NCBI RefSeq assembly: GCF_001277295.1
Contig: NZ_CP011456.1
Span: 496,001-560,000 of the forward strand
Reading direction: 5' to 3'
Source: Anabaena sp. WA102
GTDB taxonomy: Bacteria > Cyanobacteriota > Cyanobacteriia > Cyanobacteriales > Nostocaceae
Length of the DNA stretch: 64,000 nucleotides
Both the position numbers and the translations under genes were made by a program. The notes under the pieces are model-generated. The model ran no database searches. It had not been told where the DNA came from and saw only the letters and a list, made by a program, of their open reading frames with translations. Shown here in pieces: positions 32,455 through 42,445 of the stretch. Position 1 is the first letter of the stretch. Each line of letters opens with the position of its first letter.

Positions 32455-33711
32455 CTAGATATCTAGCTGGCGAGGGATATTAACCAATTCGTAAAGCTTA
32501 TTTTCAAACTTTTGGGTACAAGCTGACCAATCAAATTCTAGAATCGAGGGACGTGCTTGTGCAGTCAATTGATTTTTAAGATCAGGATCTTCGAGTATGG
32601 TAATTACCTTTTGGGCAAAGTCTTCAGGGCTATTAGGTGCAGCTAAAAAACCATTTACTCCAGAAATAACCTGTTCAGCGGTTGAAGGGGCAACAACAGC
32701 CACTACGGGAGTTCCAGAAGCTAAGGCTTCGTTGGTTGTGGTACAGAAATTTTCGGTGACAGAAGGGTTGACAAATATATCTGCTTTTGCAAACCAACCT
32801 AAAAGTTCTTTCCCATGAGATTCACCCCAAATTGTGACACCATTGGGGAATTTTTCGGCACGACGGCGAATTTCTGCATCTAGGGGACCGCTACCGACAA
32901 TTACTAAATGGACATCGGGAATTTTGGCAGCAATGAGGGGATAAATATCTAAAAGTTGATTGACATTTTTTTCTGGGGTAATGCGTCCCACAAATAAAAT
33001 AGTTGGACGTTTATCATCAGGAATTGGATCATAACAAATATTGCGAGGGTGAAATTTTTCGCAATCAATTCCTTGATAGGGTAAATATTCGCTACGTTGC
33101 GCTTTTAGTTTTTGGTATTTAGTTAATTGTTCGCGGGAAGAGAATAAACTTAAATCATAAGTTTCACTAAATTGTTTAACTAAAAGTGGGAGGAGAGGAC
33201 GAACTAGGTTAAAGAATGTATTTCCAAAATAATATTGGATATAGGCAATGATATCTGTATGGAAAATTGAAATAATGGGTGTTTTGGTTTTTTTGGCATA
33301 TTGTACTCCCACGGAACGCCCATAACCTTGTAGGAAGCCAGAATATAAACCTCTCATTTGTGGGGCTTCTTCAACAACAATAATATCGGGTTGAAAGTGA
33401 TTAAGTAGTTTTGTATCACTCCAATGACGATGGTTTAATGGTTGGGGTAAAGATTTATAAAATATCAGTGGTTCTGTCGGAAATGAATAGGAGGAAAAAT
33501 TAATAAATGTTTCTAGTTCTTCTATTCCCGACATGGGACGATTTCCCACTTGGTTAGGATATTTATTATTGATTTCTGGGTGAACTAGAAAAACTTCATG
33601 CCCTTGTTTTAATAGCCAGTGAACTCGTTGATGAACGGCGACAGAAACTCCGGTTAAAAATGGGGCATATAATCCTGTAAATAAGGCGATACGAAGGGGT
33701 TTATTTTTCAT
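32455..33711 (-). CDS. hglT: Glycosyltransferase family 4, HglT-type (heterocyst glycolipid)
   Basis: A 418-residue GT4 enzyme. Donor-binding features include ILFVGRITPEKNVNQLLDIY (about residues 237-256) and the EX7E-type motif VTENFCTTTNEALASGTPVV (about 316-335). The acceptor side has LYAPFLTGVSVAVHQRVHWLL. In Anabaena the glycosyltransferase HglT adds glucose to the long-chain alcohol of heterocyst glycolipid, and it lies at this end of the same island; that placement supports the name. It forms the end of the minus-strand arm. Activity is inferred from location and family. Confidence 0.75.
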   Translation of the reverse strand: MKNKPLRIALFTGLYAPFLTGVSVAVHQRVHWLLKQGHEVFLVHPEINNKYPNQVGNRPMSGIEELETFINFSSYSFPTEPLIFYKSLPQPLNHRHWSDTKLLNHFQPDIIVVEEAPQMRGLYSGFLQGYGRSVGVQYAKKTKTPIISIFHTDIIAYIQYYFGNTFFNLVRPLLPLLVKQFSETYDLSLFSSREQLTKYQKLKAQRSEYLPYQGIDCEKFHPRNICYDPIPDDKRPTILFVGRITPEKNVNQLLDIYPLIAAKIPDVHLVIVGSGPLDAEIRRRAEKFPNGVTIWGESHGKELLGWFAKADIFVNPSVTENFCTTTNEALASGTPVVAVVAPSTAEQVISGVNGFLAAPNSPEDFAQKVITILEDPDLKNQLTAQARPSILEFDWSACTQKFENKLYELVNIPRQLDI

Positions 33712-33866
33712 GACTTTGAGGAAATATTTTTTGCAAAAATAGATTACTGATGCGCTGGTTTATAATAATTGTTGAATTGGGAATTTTAGATATTGAAGTG
33801 AAATAAAAAATCTAAAATTTCCCTATTCTCTTAAATAAATATGTTGGGTTTTCTCAACCCAACCTA

Positions 33867-33992
33867 AGTAGGTGAGCGTTGAAAATTGTCGTTATGGCAA
33901 GGCAAAAGGCAAGAGGCAAAAGGCAAGAGTGAAGAGGGTTTGGGCGATTTTACATTTCTTTACACAGTTTGGTTTTATTGTGTTCACCTACT
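33867..33992 (+). mobile_element. 126-bp MITE, copy 4
   Basis: AGTAGGTGAGCG...GTTCACCTACT, flanked by TA on both sides (33865-33866 and 33993-33994). It lies in the hglT/glycosyltransferase gap. A reading frame seen across this element and its flank is an artefact. Confidence 0.9.
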
Positions 33993-34019
33993 TACATTTA
34001 GTTAGCCGAGCAATATTAT

Positions 34020-35279
34020 TTAAAGAGATGCTTTGGGATCAATTGGTTGATCTAGCCATTGGTAAGGACGATATTCAATTAACCGAATATTTTCACGCCC
34101 TTTAATGCGATAAGTAAGTCCACGCCAAGTAATTGTTGATACCCACAAAGAAGATAATATTGTTAACCCGTAAACCCATTGTGTTAGGGGAATAACTATC
34201 AACATTTTTAGGATGATTAAAGGCGACAATTTGGGTATTTTTTCACCTTGATTGTGCAGCACTTTATGTATGCCAAATTCCATCAATAGCATTAGCAGGA
34301 CTAAGCCCATGGTATAGGAAATATAGGCGGAAAATAGCAAGGCGGCTGCGTCCCATTGAGCCTCAATCAATAGCTGAAAAATAACAATGATGACTGCATT
34401 GGGGACGATGATACTAGAATATGCTTCACTGATTATGGCTAACCACCGGGGATGATAAAGTTTAGAACCAATTATTAACCTTTTTAATGATTCTAGTAAG
34501 TTACGTAGACTACTTTCCTCCCGATTTAGCATCAATAAAGAAGGAATAAATTTGATTTGTAACTTTTCTTGCTTGATAAGTTTATGGAGAAGCATATCAT
34601 CTGTTAATACTTCTCCCCACTTATCTAAAAGGTTGATGCGGTTTAATACTTCTGTTTTGATTGCTAATGTTCCACCCCAGGGAATTTGAAAGAGAAACAT
34701 TTGCACTACGGTGGAAACGTTACCAGAGTAGCGAACTAATGAACCCCAATAATTACCTGTGGGAAGATACCAACGATTTCCTGTGGTGAGTCCAACTTGA
34801 TCATCAATAAGGGGGGTAACTAATTCTCGTAACCAATTAGGATGAGCTACAGTATCAGCATCTATAAAAGCTATAATTGGATAGGCATTATCCAAATCAG
34901 AAACAGCTTGAACTAAGGAACTGCATTTAAGGCTACAATTATGACGAACTGCTCTTAATATGCTAATTTCAACGTTGGTTGCACCTAGTTGATTGATTGT
35001 TTCGGTGGCAATTTTCAAAGCTGGATCTTCTTTACTATCAATGATCAGCTTTAAATCGTATTCTGGGTAGTTTTGTTGTAAGAGCGATCGCAAACAATTA
35101 GGTAAAAAAGGATCAGCACCCCGTAAACAGAGGATTACTGCCGTTTTTGGTAATTGTTCATCTGGTAATGACTTGGGTTTGTGTGAACGTAAATACCATA
35201 AAAATACTAACGTTAAACAAGTTTGAATTACCAGCCAGCCGAACAAAGACTTAGATAGAAATATCATAAAATCTGGCAT
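34020..35279 (-). CDS. Membrane-bound glycosyltransferase family 2 protein
   Basis: A 419-residue GT2 enzyme. A short N-terminal membrane segment (SLFGWLVIQTCLTLVFLWYL) precedes the nucleotide-binding domain (TAVILCLRGADPFLPNCLRSLLQQ; DXD-like FIDADTVAHPNWL near residue 140) and a QEKLQIKF region; the C-terminal part has three to four hydrophobic helices. It resembles ceramide- or cellulose-type glucosyltransferases. It sits inside the glycolipid island between hglT and a small secreted protein, so a role in a cell-envelope sugar or a second glycolipid step is likely. Substrate not determined. Confidence 0.75.
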   Translation of the reverse strand: MPDFMIFLSKSLFGWLVIQTCLTLVFLWYLRSHKPKSLPDEQLPKTAVILCLRGADPFLPNCLRSLLQQNYPEYDLKLIIDSKEDPALKIATETINQLGATNVEISILRAVRHNCSLKCSSLVQAVSDLDNAYPIIAFIDADTVAHPNWLRELVTPLIDDQVGLTTGNRWYLPTGNYWGSLVRYSGNVSTVVQMFLFQIPWGGTLAIKTEVLNRINLLDKWGEVLTDDMLLHKLIKQEKLQIKFIPSLLMLNREESSLRNLLESLKRLIIGSKLYHPRWLAIISEAYSSIIVPNAVIIVIFQLLIEAQWDAAALLFSAYISYTMGLVLLMLLMEFGIHKVLHNQGEKIPKLSPLIILKMLIVIPLTQWVYGLTILSSLWVSTITWRGLTYRIKGRENIRLIEYRPYQWLDQPIDPKASL

Positions 35280-35307
35280 TATTTCTATAGTCTTAGAAGG
35301 GAGTCAG

Positions 35308-35330
35308 TAGGGGCGGGGTTTCCCCGCCCA
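35308..35330. repeat. GGCGGGG palindrome, intergenic copy
   Basis: GTAGGGGCGGGGTTTCCCCG followed by CCC; same palindrome as the one that carries the pyrE stop codon. Confidence 0.65.
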
Positions 35331-35365
35331 ATAGTCAGAAGTGAGGAATTATGTCTAATTCCCAA

Positions 35366-35833
35366 TTAGGGATCAAGAGAATACTTAAGAAAGATGTTAA
35401 TGGTAGTATTCTTGTCAACTTTGAAGCTGGAATTATTGAACGTAGGTGAGCCAGTGCTGATAGAAACAGTAGGATTTTTAGAAATGCCAAAGCCCTCTTG
35501 AGGGATTCCGAAAAAATCTTTATTGAGTTTGCGATCGCCATTTTGATCATCAACTACAGCTACAGCATAAGTTCCCGGTTTTAATCCAGAGAATACCCGC
35601 TTTATAGAACTACCTGTAATTTTAGTACAACCACTTTTAACTTCACTTTTAGCATTATCGGGAAATCCTTTTTCAGAGTTATAAACTCTCATACAAATTT
35701 CCCCAGTTTTGTTAGTAATACCATTAACAACCACAGTTAAAGATCCTGTTGATTCAGCATAGGCTATGTCTGTGAAGTTAACAGTTAGTAAAGTAGCAAG
35801 CAAGAAATTACTAACTTGGAATATTTTCAACAT
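35366..35833 (-). CDS. Secreted DUF2141 protein
   Basis: A 155-residue secreted beta-sandwich protein with a signal peptide (about 1-26, ATLLTVNFTDIAYA). The family signature is visible: GSLTVVVNGITNKTGEICMRVYNSEKGFPDN followed by FSGLKPGTYAVAVVDDQNGDRKLNKDFFGIPQEGFGISKN (landmarks of DUF2141). Two cysteines near residues 42 and 67 could form a disulphide. Function is unknown. It lies among glycosyltransferase genes of the glycolipid island, but nothing else ties it to the envelope. Confidence 0.85.
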   Translation of the reverse strand: MLKIFQVSNFLLATLLTVNFTDIAYAESTGSLTVVVNGITNKTGEICMRVYNSEKGFPDNAKSEVKSGCTKITGSSIKRVFSGLKPGTYAVAVVDDQNGDRKLNKDFFGIPQEGFGISKNPTVSISTGSPTFNNSSFKVDKNTTINIFLKYSLDP

Positions 35834-36044
35834 AGATCAATATTTCACCCGTAATAAGTTTAGAGGAATTTAATAGTAGTTTTTTACTACTAAAAGTGAT
35901 TTGTTGTCCAATAAATTGCTAAGTAATGGGACAGAATTAATTACACAACTGATTTTTCTGTTCCCTGTTCCCTGCGATGCACTGAGCTTGTCGAAGTGTT
36001 CCCTGTTCCCTCTCTCAACGAGTGAATTTAATTTTGTCCGACTA

Positions 36045-36170
36045 AGTAGGTGAACACAATAAAACCAAACTGTGTAAAGAAATGTAAAATCGCCCAAACC
36101 CTCTTCACTCTTGCCTCTTGCCTCTTGCCTTTTGCCTTGCCATAACGACAATTTTCAACACCAACCTACT
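36045..36170 (-). mobile_element. 126-bp MITE, copy 5, inverted
   Basis: The same element in reverse orientation relative to the other copies, flanked by TA (36043-36044 and 36171-36172). Full length of 126 bp. Reading frames across it are artefacts. Confidence 0.9.
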
Positions 36171-36189
36171 TACTTAATATTGCTATAGT

Positions 36190-37152
36190 TCAGGTTTGAT
36201 AACTAAACTTACGCAGAAACAACATTTTGGCAGCCATTAAGAAATCTTTCACCAATAACCATTCTGTACCTGATAGCTTTTTAGCGATGCTGATATGGCA
36301 CAAAATTTGCTCATACCAATTAAGTTGACTATGATGAATAGAAACCCAATATTCCTGTAAAATTCGCCAATGAGGTAACAAAATTTTTCCCTTATTCGTT
36401 GAATCAAACCAGACTGCATAATCATAAAAATTAGGCAACATATTCAATGAATACTGGGGATTATTTTGATTAAATGACAAATAATCAGGAAAGAACATAC
36501 TCAGGGATTGTTGAGGATGGATTCTCGCAAAGAATAGATATTCGGGAATTTCATAAAATTTTCCCAGCATCCCCAGCCTTAATAATAAAATTCCATCTGC
36601 ATTCCCATAACCACCCATAGGAGGTATTTGTCTTAATGAACTACTGCGAATAACTCCATAAATTTGATAACACAAATGTTTAGTTAGTAATTCATGAAAT
36701 CTTTGATGAGCTTTTAGAGAATTAGTATTGAGTTTAATGTCATAATTTTGGATAAATTCTCCCTGCTCATCAATAAAATATGTGTGGGAGTGACATAAAA
36801 TGTATGTTGGATCTTTTTCCAATACATCCATACATTTCTCAATAAAATCGGGGGCGTGCAAATCATCATAAGCAGCCCATTTAAAATACTCACCGTGAGA
36901 TAATTCAAAAACACGATTGAAGTTACAAGCACAACCAATATTAGTTTCATTACGATAGTAACGAATCCGTTGATCTTGGGCTGCATAAGTCCTACAAATA
37001 GCCTCAGTATTATCTGTAGATGCGTTATCCGAGATAATTAACTCAAAATCAGAAAATGTCTGTGCTAATAGCGAATCTAGGCATTTTTCAAGAAATTTCT
37101 CCCCATTATATACAGGTAATCCAATACTTAACTTTGCTTGAGAGTTATTCAT
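36190..37152 (-). CDS. Glycosyltransferase family 2 (A-fold)
   Basis: A 320-residue soluble GT2 enzyme. SIGLPVYNGEKFLEKCLDSLL opens the nucleotide-binding domain, followed by ELIISDNASTDNTEAICR and the metal-binding segment WAAYDDLHAPDFIEKC (about residues 91-106). I start at ATG 37152 (MNNSQAKL); a TTG two codons earlier is possible. It lies 19-25 bases downstream of the epimerase hgdA, so it is in the same operon. Its acceptor is unknown; by position it may help in building the sugar head group. Confidence 0.8.
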   Translation of the reverse strand: MNNSQAKLSIGLPVYNGEKFLEKCLDSLLAQTFSDFELIISDNASTDNTEAICRTYAAQDQRIRYYRNETNIGCACNFNRVFELSHGEYFKWAAYDDLHAPDFIEKCMDVLEKDPTYILCHSHTYFIDEQGEFIQNYDIKLNTNSLKAHQRFHELLTKHLCYQIYGVIRSSSLRQIPPMGGYGNADGILLLRLGMLGKFYEIPEYLFFARIHPQQSLSMFFPDYLSFNQNNPQYSLNMLPNFYDYAVWFDSTNKGKILLPHWRILQEYWVSIHHSQLNWYEQILCHISIAKKLSGTEWLLVKDFLMAAKMLFLRKFSYQT

Positions 37153-37176
37153 GCACAAATTCCTAAAATCTAGGTA

Positions 37177-38181
37177 TTATTTCATTAATTTTTGAAGGTC
37201 AGTTTTTTGCAACCATTCATGAGTGCGGCGCATTCCTTCCGCTAAATCAACCTTAGCTTGGTAATTCAAAACACTTTCTGCTTTAGCAATAGAATAGGCA
37301 TAGGGACGACTCATAAAATCAACTGATTCTGGCAGAATATCTGCCTTTTTCCGAAATAGTTTTTGCCCCTGAAGACGCACTTTTAGAAATAATTTCATTT
37401 CCTCTTTAGGTAAAGACATTGGCGCTGGTAAATTTTCCAATGATGCTAAATGAATAAAATACTCCTTCCAAGAAGTTTCTTTACCATCGGTAATATTAAA
37501 AACCTCTCCATAAACCGATTTTTCTATGGCTAAAAAGATAGCATCAATTAAGTTATCCACATATAGATGATTCATCACACCTTTGCCTTCATTAGCATAG
37601 GCAAATAATTTTTGTCTCATCATCTGAATTGGGCGGACAATCCAAGGCAGACTTCCTGGCCCATAAACATCACCAGCCCGAATCACAATTACTCCAAATT
37701 CTGGAGCATTATTGAGTTTTAAAACTTCGATTTCCGCCTCAATTTTTGTTTGACAATAAGCATTATTTTCCCCAGATAGCACACCTGATTCTGTGACTTT
37801 ATCTGAGTAATCAAATCCATATACTAAGGCAGTTGAAAGATGAACAAATGTCTTCACACCAGCTTGTTTAGCAGCCTTAGCAATGTTTACAGTACCGCTG
37901 ACATTTATTTCTCGAAAATGCTTAATATCCCCGGCTTCTTCGGCAAATTGAGCGTTATGTAAAACTATATCTACTCCCTGACAAGCTTTCGAGCAAATTG
38001 CTGGGTCAGTGATATTACCAACAAAAATTTCTACACCTAATTTTTGGGCTGTTTGATCTTTAACTGGAGAACTTTGAATACCTTTAACTTTCATGCCTTG
38101 CGCTACAGCTAATTCGGCTGCACGTAAGCCAATAAATTCATCAATTCCAGTAATTAGCAGAGTTTTATTTTGTAAGTTCAT
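37177..38181 (-). CDS. hgdA: NAD-dependent epimerase/dehydratase, HgdA-type
   Basis: A 334-residue extended SDR. LLITGIDEFIGLRAAELAVAQG is the nucleotide fold (GxxxxxG form), and the catalytic Tyr-x-x-x-Lys is in YCQTKIEAE (about residues 140-148), with VYGPGS following. In Anabaena the UDP-galactose 4-epimerase HgdA affects the sugar composition of heterocyst glycolipids, and its gene is directly downstream of hgdC, as here; that context supports the name. The enzyme probably provides the UDP-sugar for HglT or the neighbouring glycosyltransferases. Confidence 0.75.
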   Translation of the reverse strand: MNLQNKTLLITGIDEFIGLRAAELAVAQGMKVKGIQSSPVKDQTAQKLGVEIFVGNITDPAICSKACQGVDIVLHNAQFAEEAGDIKHFREINVSGTVNIAKAAKQAGVKTFVHLSTALVYGFDYSDKVTESGVLSGENNAYCQTKIEAEIEVLKLNNAPEFGVIVIRAGDVYGPGSLPWIVRPIQMMRQKLFAYANEGKGVMNHLYVDNLIDAIFLAIEKSVYGEVFNITDGKETSWKEYFIHLASLENLPAPMSLPKEEMKLFLKVRLQGQKLFRKKADILPESVDFMSRPYAYSIAKAESVLNYQAKVDLAEGMRRTHEWLQKTDLQKLMK

Positions 38182-38376
38182 GGGGATGTAGATAAGTGTT
38201 CGGTAATGAAAAAGTTATACAATCTAAGTTGAAAAATTGCGATTAAATGCAACTACGAAGTATTGTATTTGCAAAAGCATTTTACCGTTGTGAATAACAT
38301 TAAACTTCTATCTTTAGTTGGTGTTAATTTGCTAAATATTTAGCAGAAGTTGATTAATTTGAGATGCAACAAATTC

Positions 38377-39555
38377 CTAGAAACTATCAGCCGGATCAGC
38401 AGAACGAAGTTTATTAATAGCTAAAGCTCCAGAGGTAATGCAAATTAAGACTGTAGAGACTAGAACAAGTAAGGCATTATTACTTGTCATCATGATGGGT
38501 AATTTAGTTGCCCTCATAGCAAAATCATATAAACCAATAGAAACAATAAAACCAGGAATGTAACCTAATAATGCCAAGATTATTGCTTGTTGAAAAACCA
38601 CATTCAATAAATATCCATTAGCATAACCAATAGCTTTTAAAGTTGCATAGGCAATAAATTGAGTAGCAATATTGCTATACAAAATTTGATAAACAATTAC
38701 CACACCCACAACAGAAGCCATGATGAGCATCAGATTAAGAATAAAACCAATGGGGGTTCTAACCGACCAATATTGTCTTTCAAAAGCGACAAATTCTTGG
38801 CGAGTAAATATTTGAACGTCCTTTGGTAAATTGGCTTTTAAATTTGCTAGAACCCGTTTTATATCCGCACCATCTTTGAGTTTAATCACTCCCATATCTA
38901 TTTTTTCAACTGGACGGCTATTAGGGTTGATTCTTAGAAAAGTTGAATCACTCACAATTAAATTACCATCAACACCAAAGGACGGTCCTAAACTAAATAA
39001 ACCACCTACTCTCACTCGATAACCTTTGACAGCATCAAAGGGAAAAATTTCAATTGCTTGTTCAATATTTCCTTGATTAAATAATTCTGCTATTGGTCCA
39101 AATTCTGGACGGGCATCTCTATCAAAGAGCATAACATCAGGAATTTTGAGTTTATCCAAATTTTGTTGGACTTCTGGAATATCTAGTACGGATTTTCCAG
39201 GGTCAAAACCAATGACATAAATTGAATATTTCTCACCACTGACAGGATTTTTTAATTTTGCAAATTGCAAATAAATTGAACTAACGGAATCCACGCCATC
39301 AAAACCTAAAGTTTGGTATAATCGAGTCCGAGAAAAACTTTGAATTGCTGTCAAAGATTTATATTGAGAACTAACTAAAAATAAATCACCGTGCAATCGT
39401 TGATGTAGTGCTGTGGCGCTAGAATATAGTGCATCTTGGAAACCAAGCTGGATGAACATTAACAGGACAATGAAGCCAATTCCGGCTACAGCTATTACAA
39501 AACGAAGTTTCTGTTGGGCAAGCTGTAGCCACCCTAAAGGAATTTTGATATTCAT
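38377..39555 (-). CDS. hgdC: DevC-type ABC-exporter permease (HgdC)
   Basis: A 392-residue membrane protein of the MacB/DevC type. One N-terminal helix (FVIAVAGIGFIVLLMFIQLGFQDALY), a large periplasmic domain, then three C-terminal helices (about 270-380). DevC family members work with a membrane-fusion protein (DevB) and an ATPase (DevA) to move glycolipids to the heterocyst envelope. Here the neighbour is hgdB, and an ATPase is not encoded in the locus. It is separated from hgdB by a heptad-repeat gap of 193 bases. Confidence 0.8.
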   Translation of the reverse strand: MNIKIPLGWLQLAQQKLRFVIAVAGIGFIVLLMFIQLGFQDALYSSATALHQRLHGDLFLVSSQYKSLTAIQSFSRTRLYQTLGFDGVDSVSSIYLQFAKLKNPVSGEKYSIYVIGFDPGKSVLDIPEVQQNLDKLKIPDVMLFDRDARPEFGPIAELFNQGNIEQAIEIFPFDAVKGYRVRVGGLFSLGPSFGVDGNLIVSDSTFLRINPNSRPVEKIDMGVIKLKDGADIKRVLANLKANLPKDVQIFTRQEFVAFERQYWSVRTPIGFILNLMLIMASVVGVVIVYQILYSNIATQFIAYATLKAIGYANGYLLNVVFQQAIILALLGYIPGFIVSIGLYDFAMRATKLPIMMTSNNALLVLVSTVLICITSGALAINKLRSADPADSF

Positions 39556-39562
39556 ATTATTT

Positions 39563-39747
39563 GTTAGTTGTTAGTTGTTAGTTGTTATTTGTCAGTTGTT
39601 AGTTGTCAGTTGTCAGTTGTCAGTTGTCAGTTGTCAGTTGTCAGTTTTAGAAAATAACTAATAACCAATAACTAATAACCAATAACCAATGACCAATGAC
39701 CAATGACCAATGACCAATGACCAATGACTAATGACTAATAACCAATG
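39563..39747. repeat. Two heptad tandem arrays between hgdB and hgdC
   Basis: A run of TTAGTTG/TCAGTTG units (39563-39648, about twelve) is followed by a run of AATAACC/AATGACC units (39656-39747, about thirteen). The two arrays fill the intergenic space of two cotranscribed genes. The heptads resemble the short tandem repeats of heterocystous cyanobacteria. Confidence 0.85.
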
Positions 39748-39748
39748 A

Positions 39749-40960
39749 CTAAATCTGGATAGCAACATCAACTTGTAAGTTAGTTAAGCGAGATATTTTT
39801 TGACTATCGGTGGAATCATCAATAGATATTTTGACTTCAATTACTCTCCGGTCTGCGTCAGAATTGGGATTAATACTAAAGATGCCTTGTTTATCAACTT
39901 GCCAACCAACTTCTCTAACAGTTCCTTGTAATTTGCCAGGAAATGTAGTGCTGGTAATGATAGCTTTTTGTCCAACTCGAACATTTTGAATATCGGTTTG
40001 ATATACTTCTGCTAGAACCTGCATTTTTGACGTATTACCAATTTCTGCAAAACCAGAAGTACCAATTACTTCGCCATTTTTGGTGTGAATTCTTAAAATT
40101 GTGCCGTCTATAGTAGAAGTAATATAAGTTAAATCATGGTCAGCTTTTGCTTGTTTAATTGCAGTTTCTGCACTTTTAACTTCAGTTTTTGCTAACTCTA
40201 CATCTACAGTCCTGACTTCCTTAAGACTATTAAGTTTGAATTTTCCTTCTTTAAGTTGATCTTGTAATGTGTCTTGTGTGCGTTTGAGAGTAGCTTCGGC
40301 TTCTTTTAACTGCTGTTGTGTGGTTTTGAGAACTAACTTTTTAGTATCAGCAACAGAAGCAGAAACAGCACCAGCTTTTGATAATTGTTGATATCTGTCG
40401 CTCTCTTTTTGTGCATTTTCGACTTCAGCCTGAATGCGGTTGATTGTTGCTGTTTGAGCCGCAGCGTCTCCTTTTAATTGGGAATTTAATCTAGTAATTG
40501 CGGTTTTTTGAGCATTGATATCTCCAGTTTTTGCTCCAGCTTGTACCTGTGCAAGTTTAGTTCTGGCAATTAATAATTTATCAAATGTTTGTTGGATAGC
40601 TGCTTGAGAACGAGCATAGTTTTCTAGATAGGCTAATACTTGTCCTTTTTTAACATTATCTCCTTCCTTTACCAATAATTTTTCTACGCGAACACCATTG
40701 ACAGAATTAGGAGCAGATAAATAAGTAATTTTATCTTGTGGTTGTAATCTTCCTAAAGCAGTTACGGCAACTTTAACAGGAGTGGATTGAGATTTAATAA
40801 CGGAACTAACAGCAGGAGTTTGAGTTTGAGAATTGGTCTTTAATTGATGGAAAATGTATAAAGATACTAAACCTGTAGAGAAAGTTAGAGAAGTTGCTAG
40901 AATTATTCTCCATTTTAATGAAGTCAGGTTGAATAGTTGGCGTTCTTTATTTACTGCCAT
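39749..40960 (-). CDS. hgdB: DevB-type membrane-fusion protein of ABC exporter (HgdB)
   Basis: A 403-residue HlyD-family periplasmic adaptor. It has one N-terminal membrane anchor (about 15-33), then the lipoyl-like half (VRVEKLLVKEGDNVKKGQVLAYLEN), a long alpha-helical hairpin region (about 120-260, rich in A/K/Q: ARTKLAQVQAGAKTGD and LKEAEATLKRTQDTL), and the second lipoyl half with ITSTIDGTILRIHTKNGEVIG. In Anabaena HgdB acts with HgdC in composing the glycolipid layer. It heads the minus-strand arm of the island, 1.7 kb from hglE on the other strand. Confidence 0.82.
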   Translation of the reverse strand: MAVNKERQLFNLTSLKWRIILATSLTFSTGLVSLYIFHQLKTNSQTQTPAVSSVIKSQSTPVKVAVTALGRLQPQDKITYLSAPNSVNGVRVEKLLVKEGDNVKKGQVLAYLENYARSQAAIQQTFDKLLIARTKLAQVQAGAKTGDINAQKTAITRLNSQLKGDAAAQTATINRIQAEVENAQKESDRYQQLSKAGAVSASVADTKKLVLKTTQQQLKEAEATLKRTQDTLQDQLKEGKFKLNSLKEVRTVDVELAKTEVKSAETAIKQAKADHDLTYITSTIDGTILRIHTKNGEVIGTSGFAEIGNTSKMQVLAEVYQTDIQNVRVGQKAIITSTTFPGKLQGTVREVGWQVDKQGIFSINPNSDADRRVIEVKISIDDSTDSQKISRLTNLQVDVAIQI

Positions 40961-41963
40961 ATTTTTATTCCAATGGTATTATTTCGGAAAAATACTTGTC
41001 ACTCAATTTTGGATTGACTCCAACCTAAAGTGTAGAAGCTCGAAAATTTTAGATTTGGGATTGACGATTGGGGACTTGTACCAAGTTTTTTAATCTAAAA
41101 TCTAAAATTCCCGGTCATGTTTATAGACTTATTCTCTGTTGCTTTTAGATCAGAGATATGTCTAATTATTTATGTATGAATTGTTATCAGCATTTTAGCT
41201 GTTATAAATACCCAAATTAGCGGTTTTTTACTTACAATTATCTATGGCTAATGCCACGCTATGCTATCAATTTTATGTTGAGTTGCCATTTGATTAAGTA
41301 GCCTAAAATACGATAGCTTTAAGGAGAAATAAAAATCTGCACTGCCCAAGTTGTGATGATGCTAATAACTTAGGTAAATCAATAAACTTACCTGTGATTA
41401 TCCCAAATAACTTGGATATTGTCAACTAAATTTAGTCGTTTTTATCAAGAAAATCCTTGACTAGATACTATATTTAATTACTCATAAATTAATTTAAAAA
41501 TCTGTACTTTTTTTAGCAAATTATCGTAAATAGATGCTAATTGTCCATATTTCATCACAATTGATATGTTTACAGGTTAATGTTCAACATCCCATAAATT
41601 AATGTTTGGTTTATAAATAACCAATTATCTATAAAAGGTAAGTTATCTTATAAATTCATCAAAAACAAAGACTTGATTATGATAGTTTGCTCAAAAAAGA
41701 CCCAATTATGTTCAAATGTTGGCTGTGTGATTTATTTATAAGTTACTTATAAGACAATTTAACTACAACTCTTGAATTATCAAGCTAAGATTGATATTAA
41801 ACCCGTAATTACTCAGGATATGTTATGGATAAATATAGTTCTGAATTATACTTGGCTAATTATGTTTTATTGACCATGAGGTAATTTGACAAATATTTTC
41901 TCCCAAAAATTAGCAAAAATGAACTATTCCGTTTTCATAAATTGTGCTAGTCTTTTTATTAAT

Positions 41964-42173
41964 TCAACATTTATAGATGAAAGATAAATTGTTGATTTGA
42001 TTTCCATTAACGGAAGAAATACTAAAATCCATGCAGTTTTTTACAGTAGGATTGCCTAAAGAAACAAAACCTATCCCTGAATAAACCGGGGTTTTGGATC
42101 TCACTAAGTTAGCAACTGCTAGATGATTGAAAACCTGTTTAAGTATTTTTTCACTATTCACAAAATTCTCCAC
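41964..42173 (-). CDS. Possible small hypothetical protein
   Basis: A 69-codon frame with a GTG start and no clear ribosome site. The C-terminal part, SGIGFVSLGNPTVKNCMDFSISSVNGNQINN, has an even, protein-like composition, but I recognise no family. It may be a real gene in the middle of the hgdB-hglE gap, or chance. Confidence 0.25.
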   Translation of the reverse strand: MENFVNSEKILKQVFNHLAVANLVRSKTPVYSGIGFVSLGNPTVKNCMDFSISSVNGNQINNLSFIYKC

Positions 42174-42422
42174 AGAGTGTTTATTATTTTTGTAACGATT
42201 TTGGCAGCTTTGATCAGTCTAATCATCTAAAATAGGTTATCCTGGACTTTCAAAACTGGCAATTTCTATATCAACATACACAACGTTGTTATCCAATAGG
42301 TAAAACATTGAATGAATACGAGATAAAACCACTTCAGTTTAAGTATGTCCTTTTGCCAGTTATTAACACAATGTAATTGACACTTTTTATAGCGGTAATC
42401 ACGCTTGGTGCAATATAATCGA

Positions 42423-42445
42423 GGGCGCAGGCCCTGCGCCCCTAC
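42423..42445. repeat. GGGCGCAGG palindrome upstream of hglE
   Basis: Perfect 19-bp palindrome GGGCGCAGGCCCTGCGCCC followed by CTAC, 230 bases before hglE. Further copies occur inside the hglE reading frame. Confidence 0.8.

Noticed and set aside
33872..34105. Reading frame across a MITE and a glycosyltransferase end
   Set aside because: Most of it is the 126-bp element; a similar frame at 35870-36151 is the same artefact.
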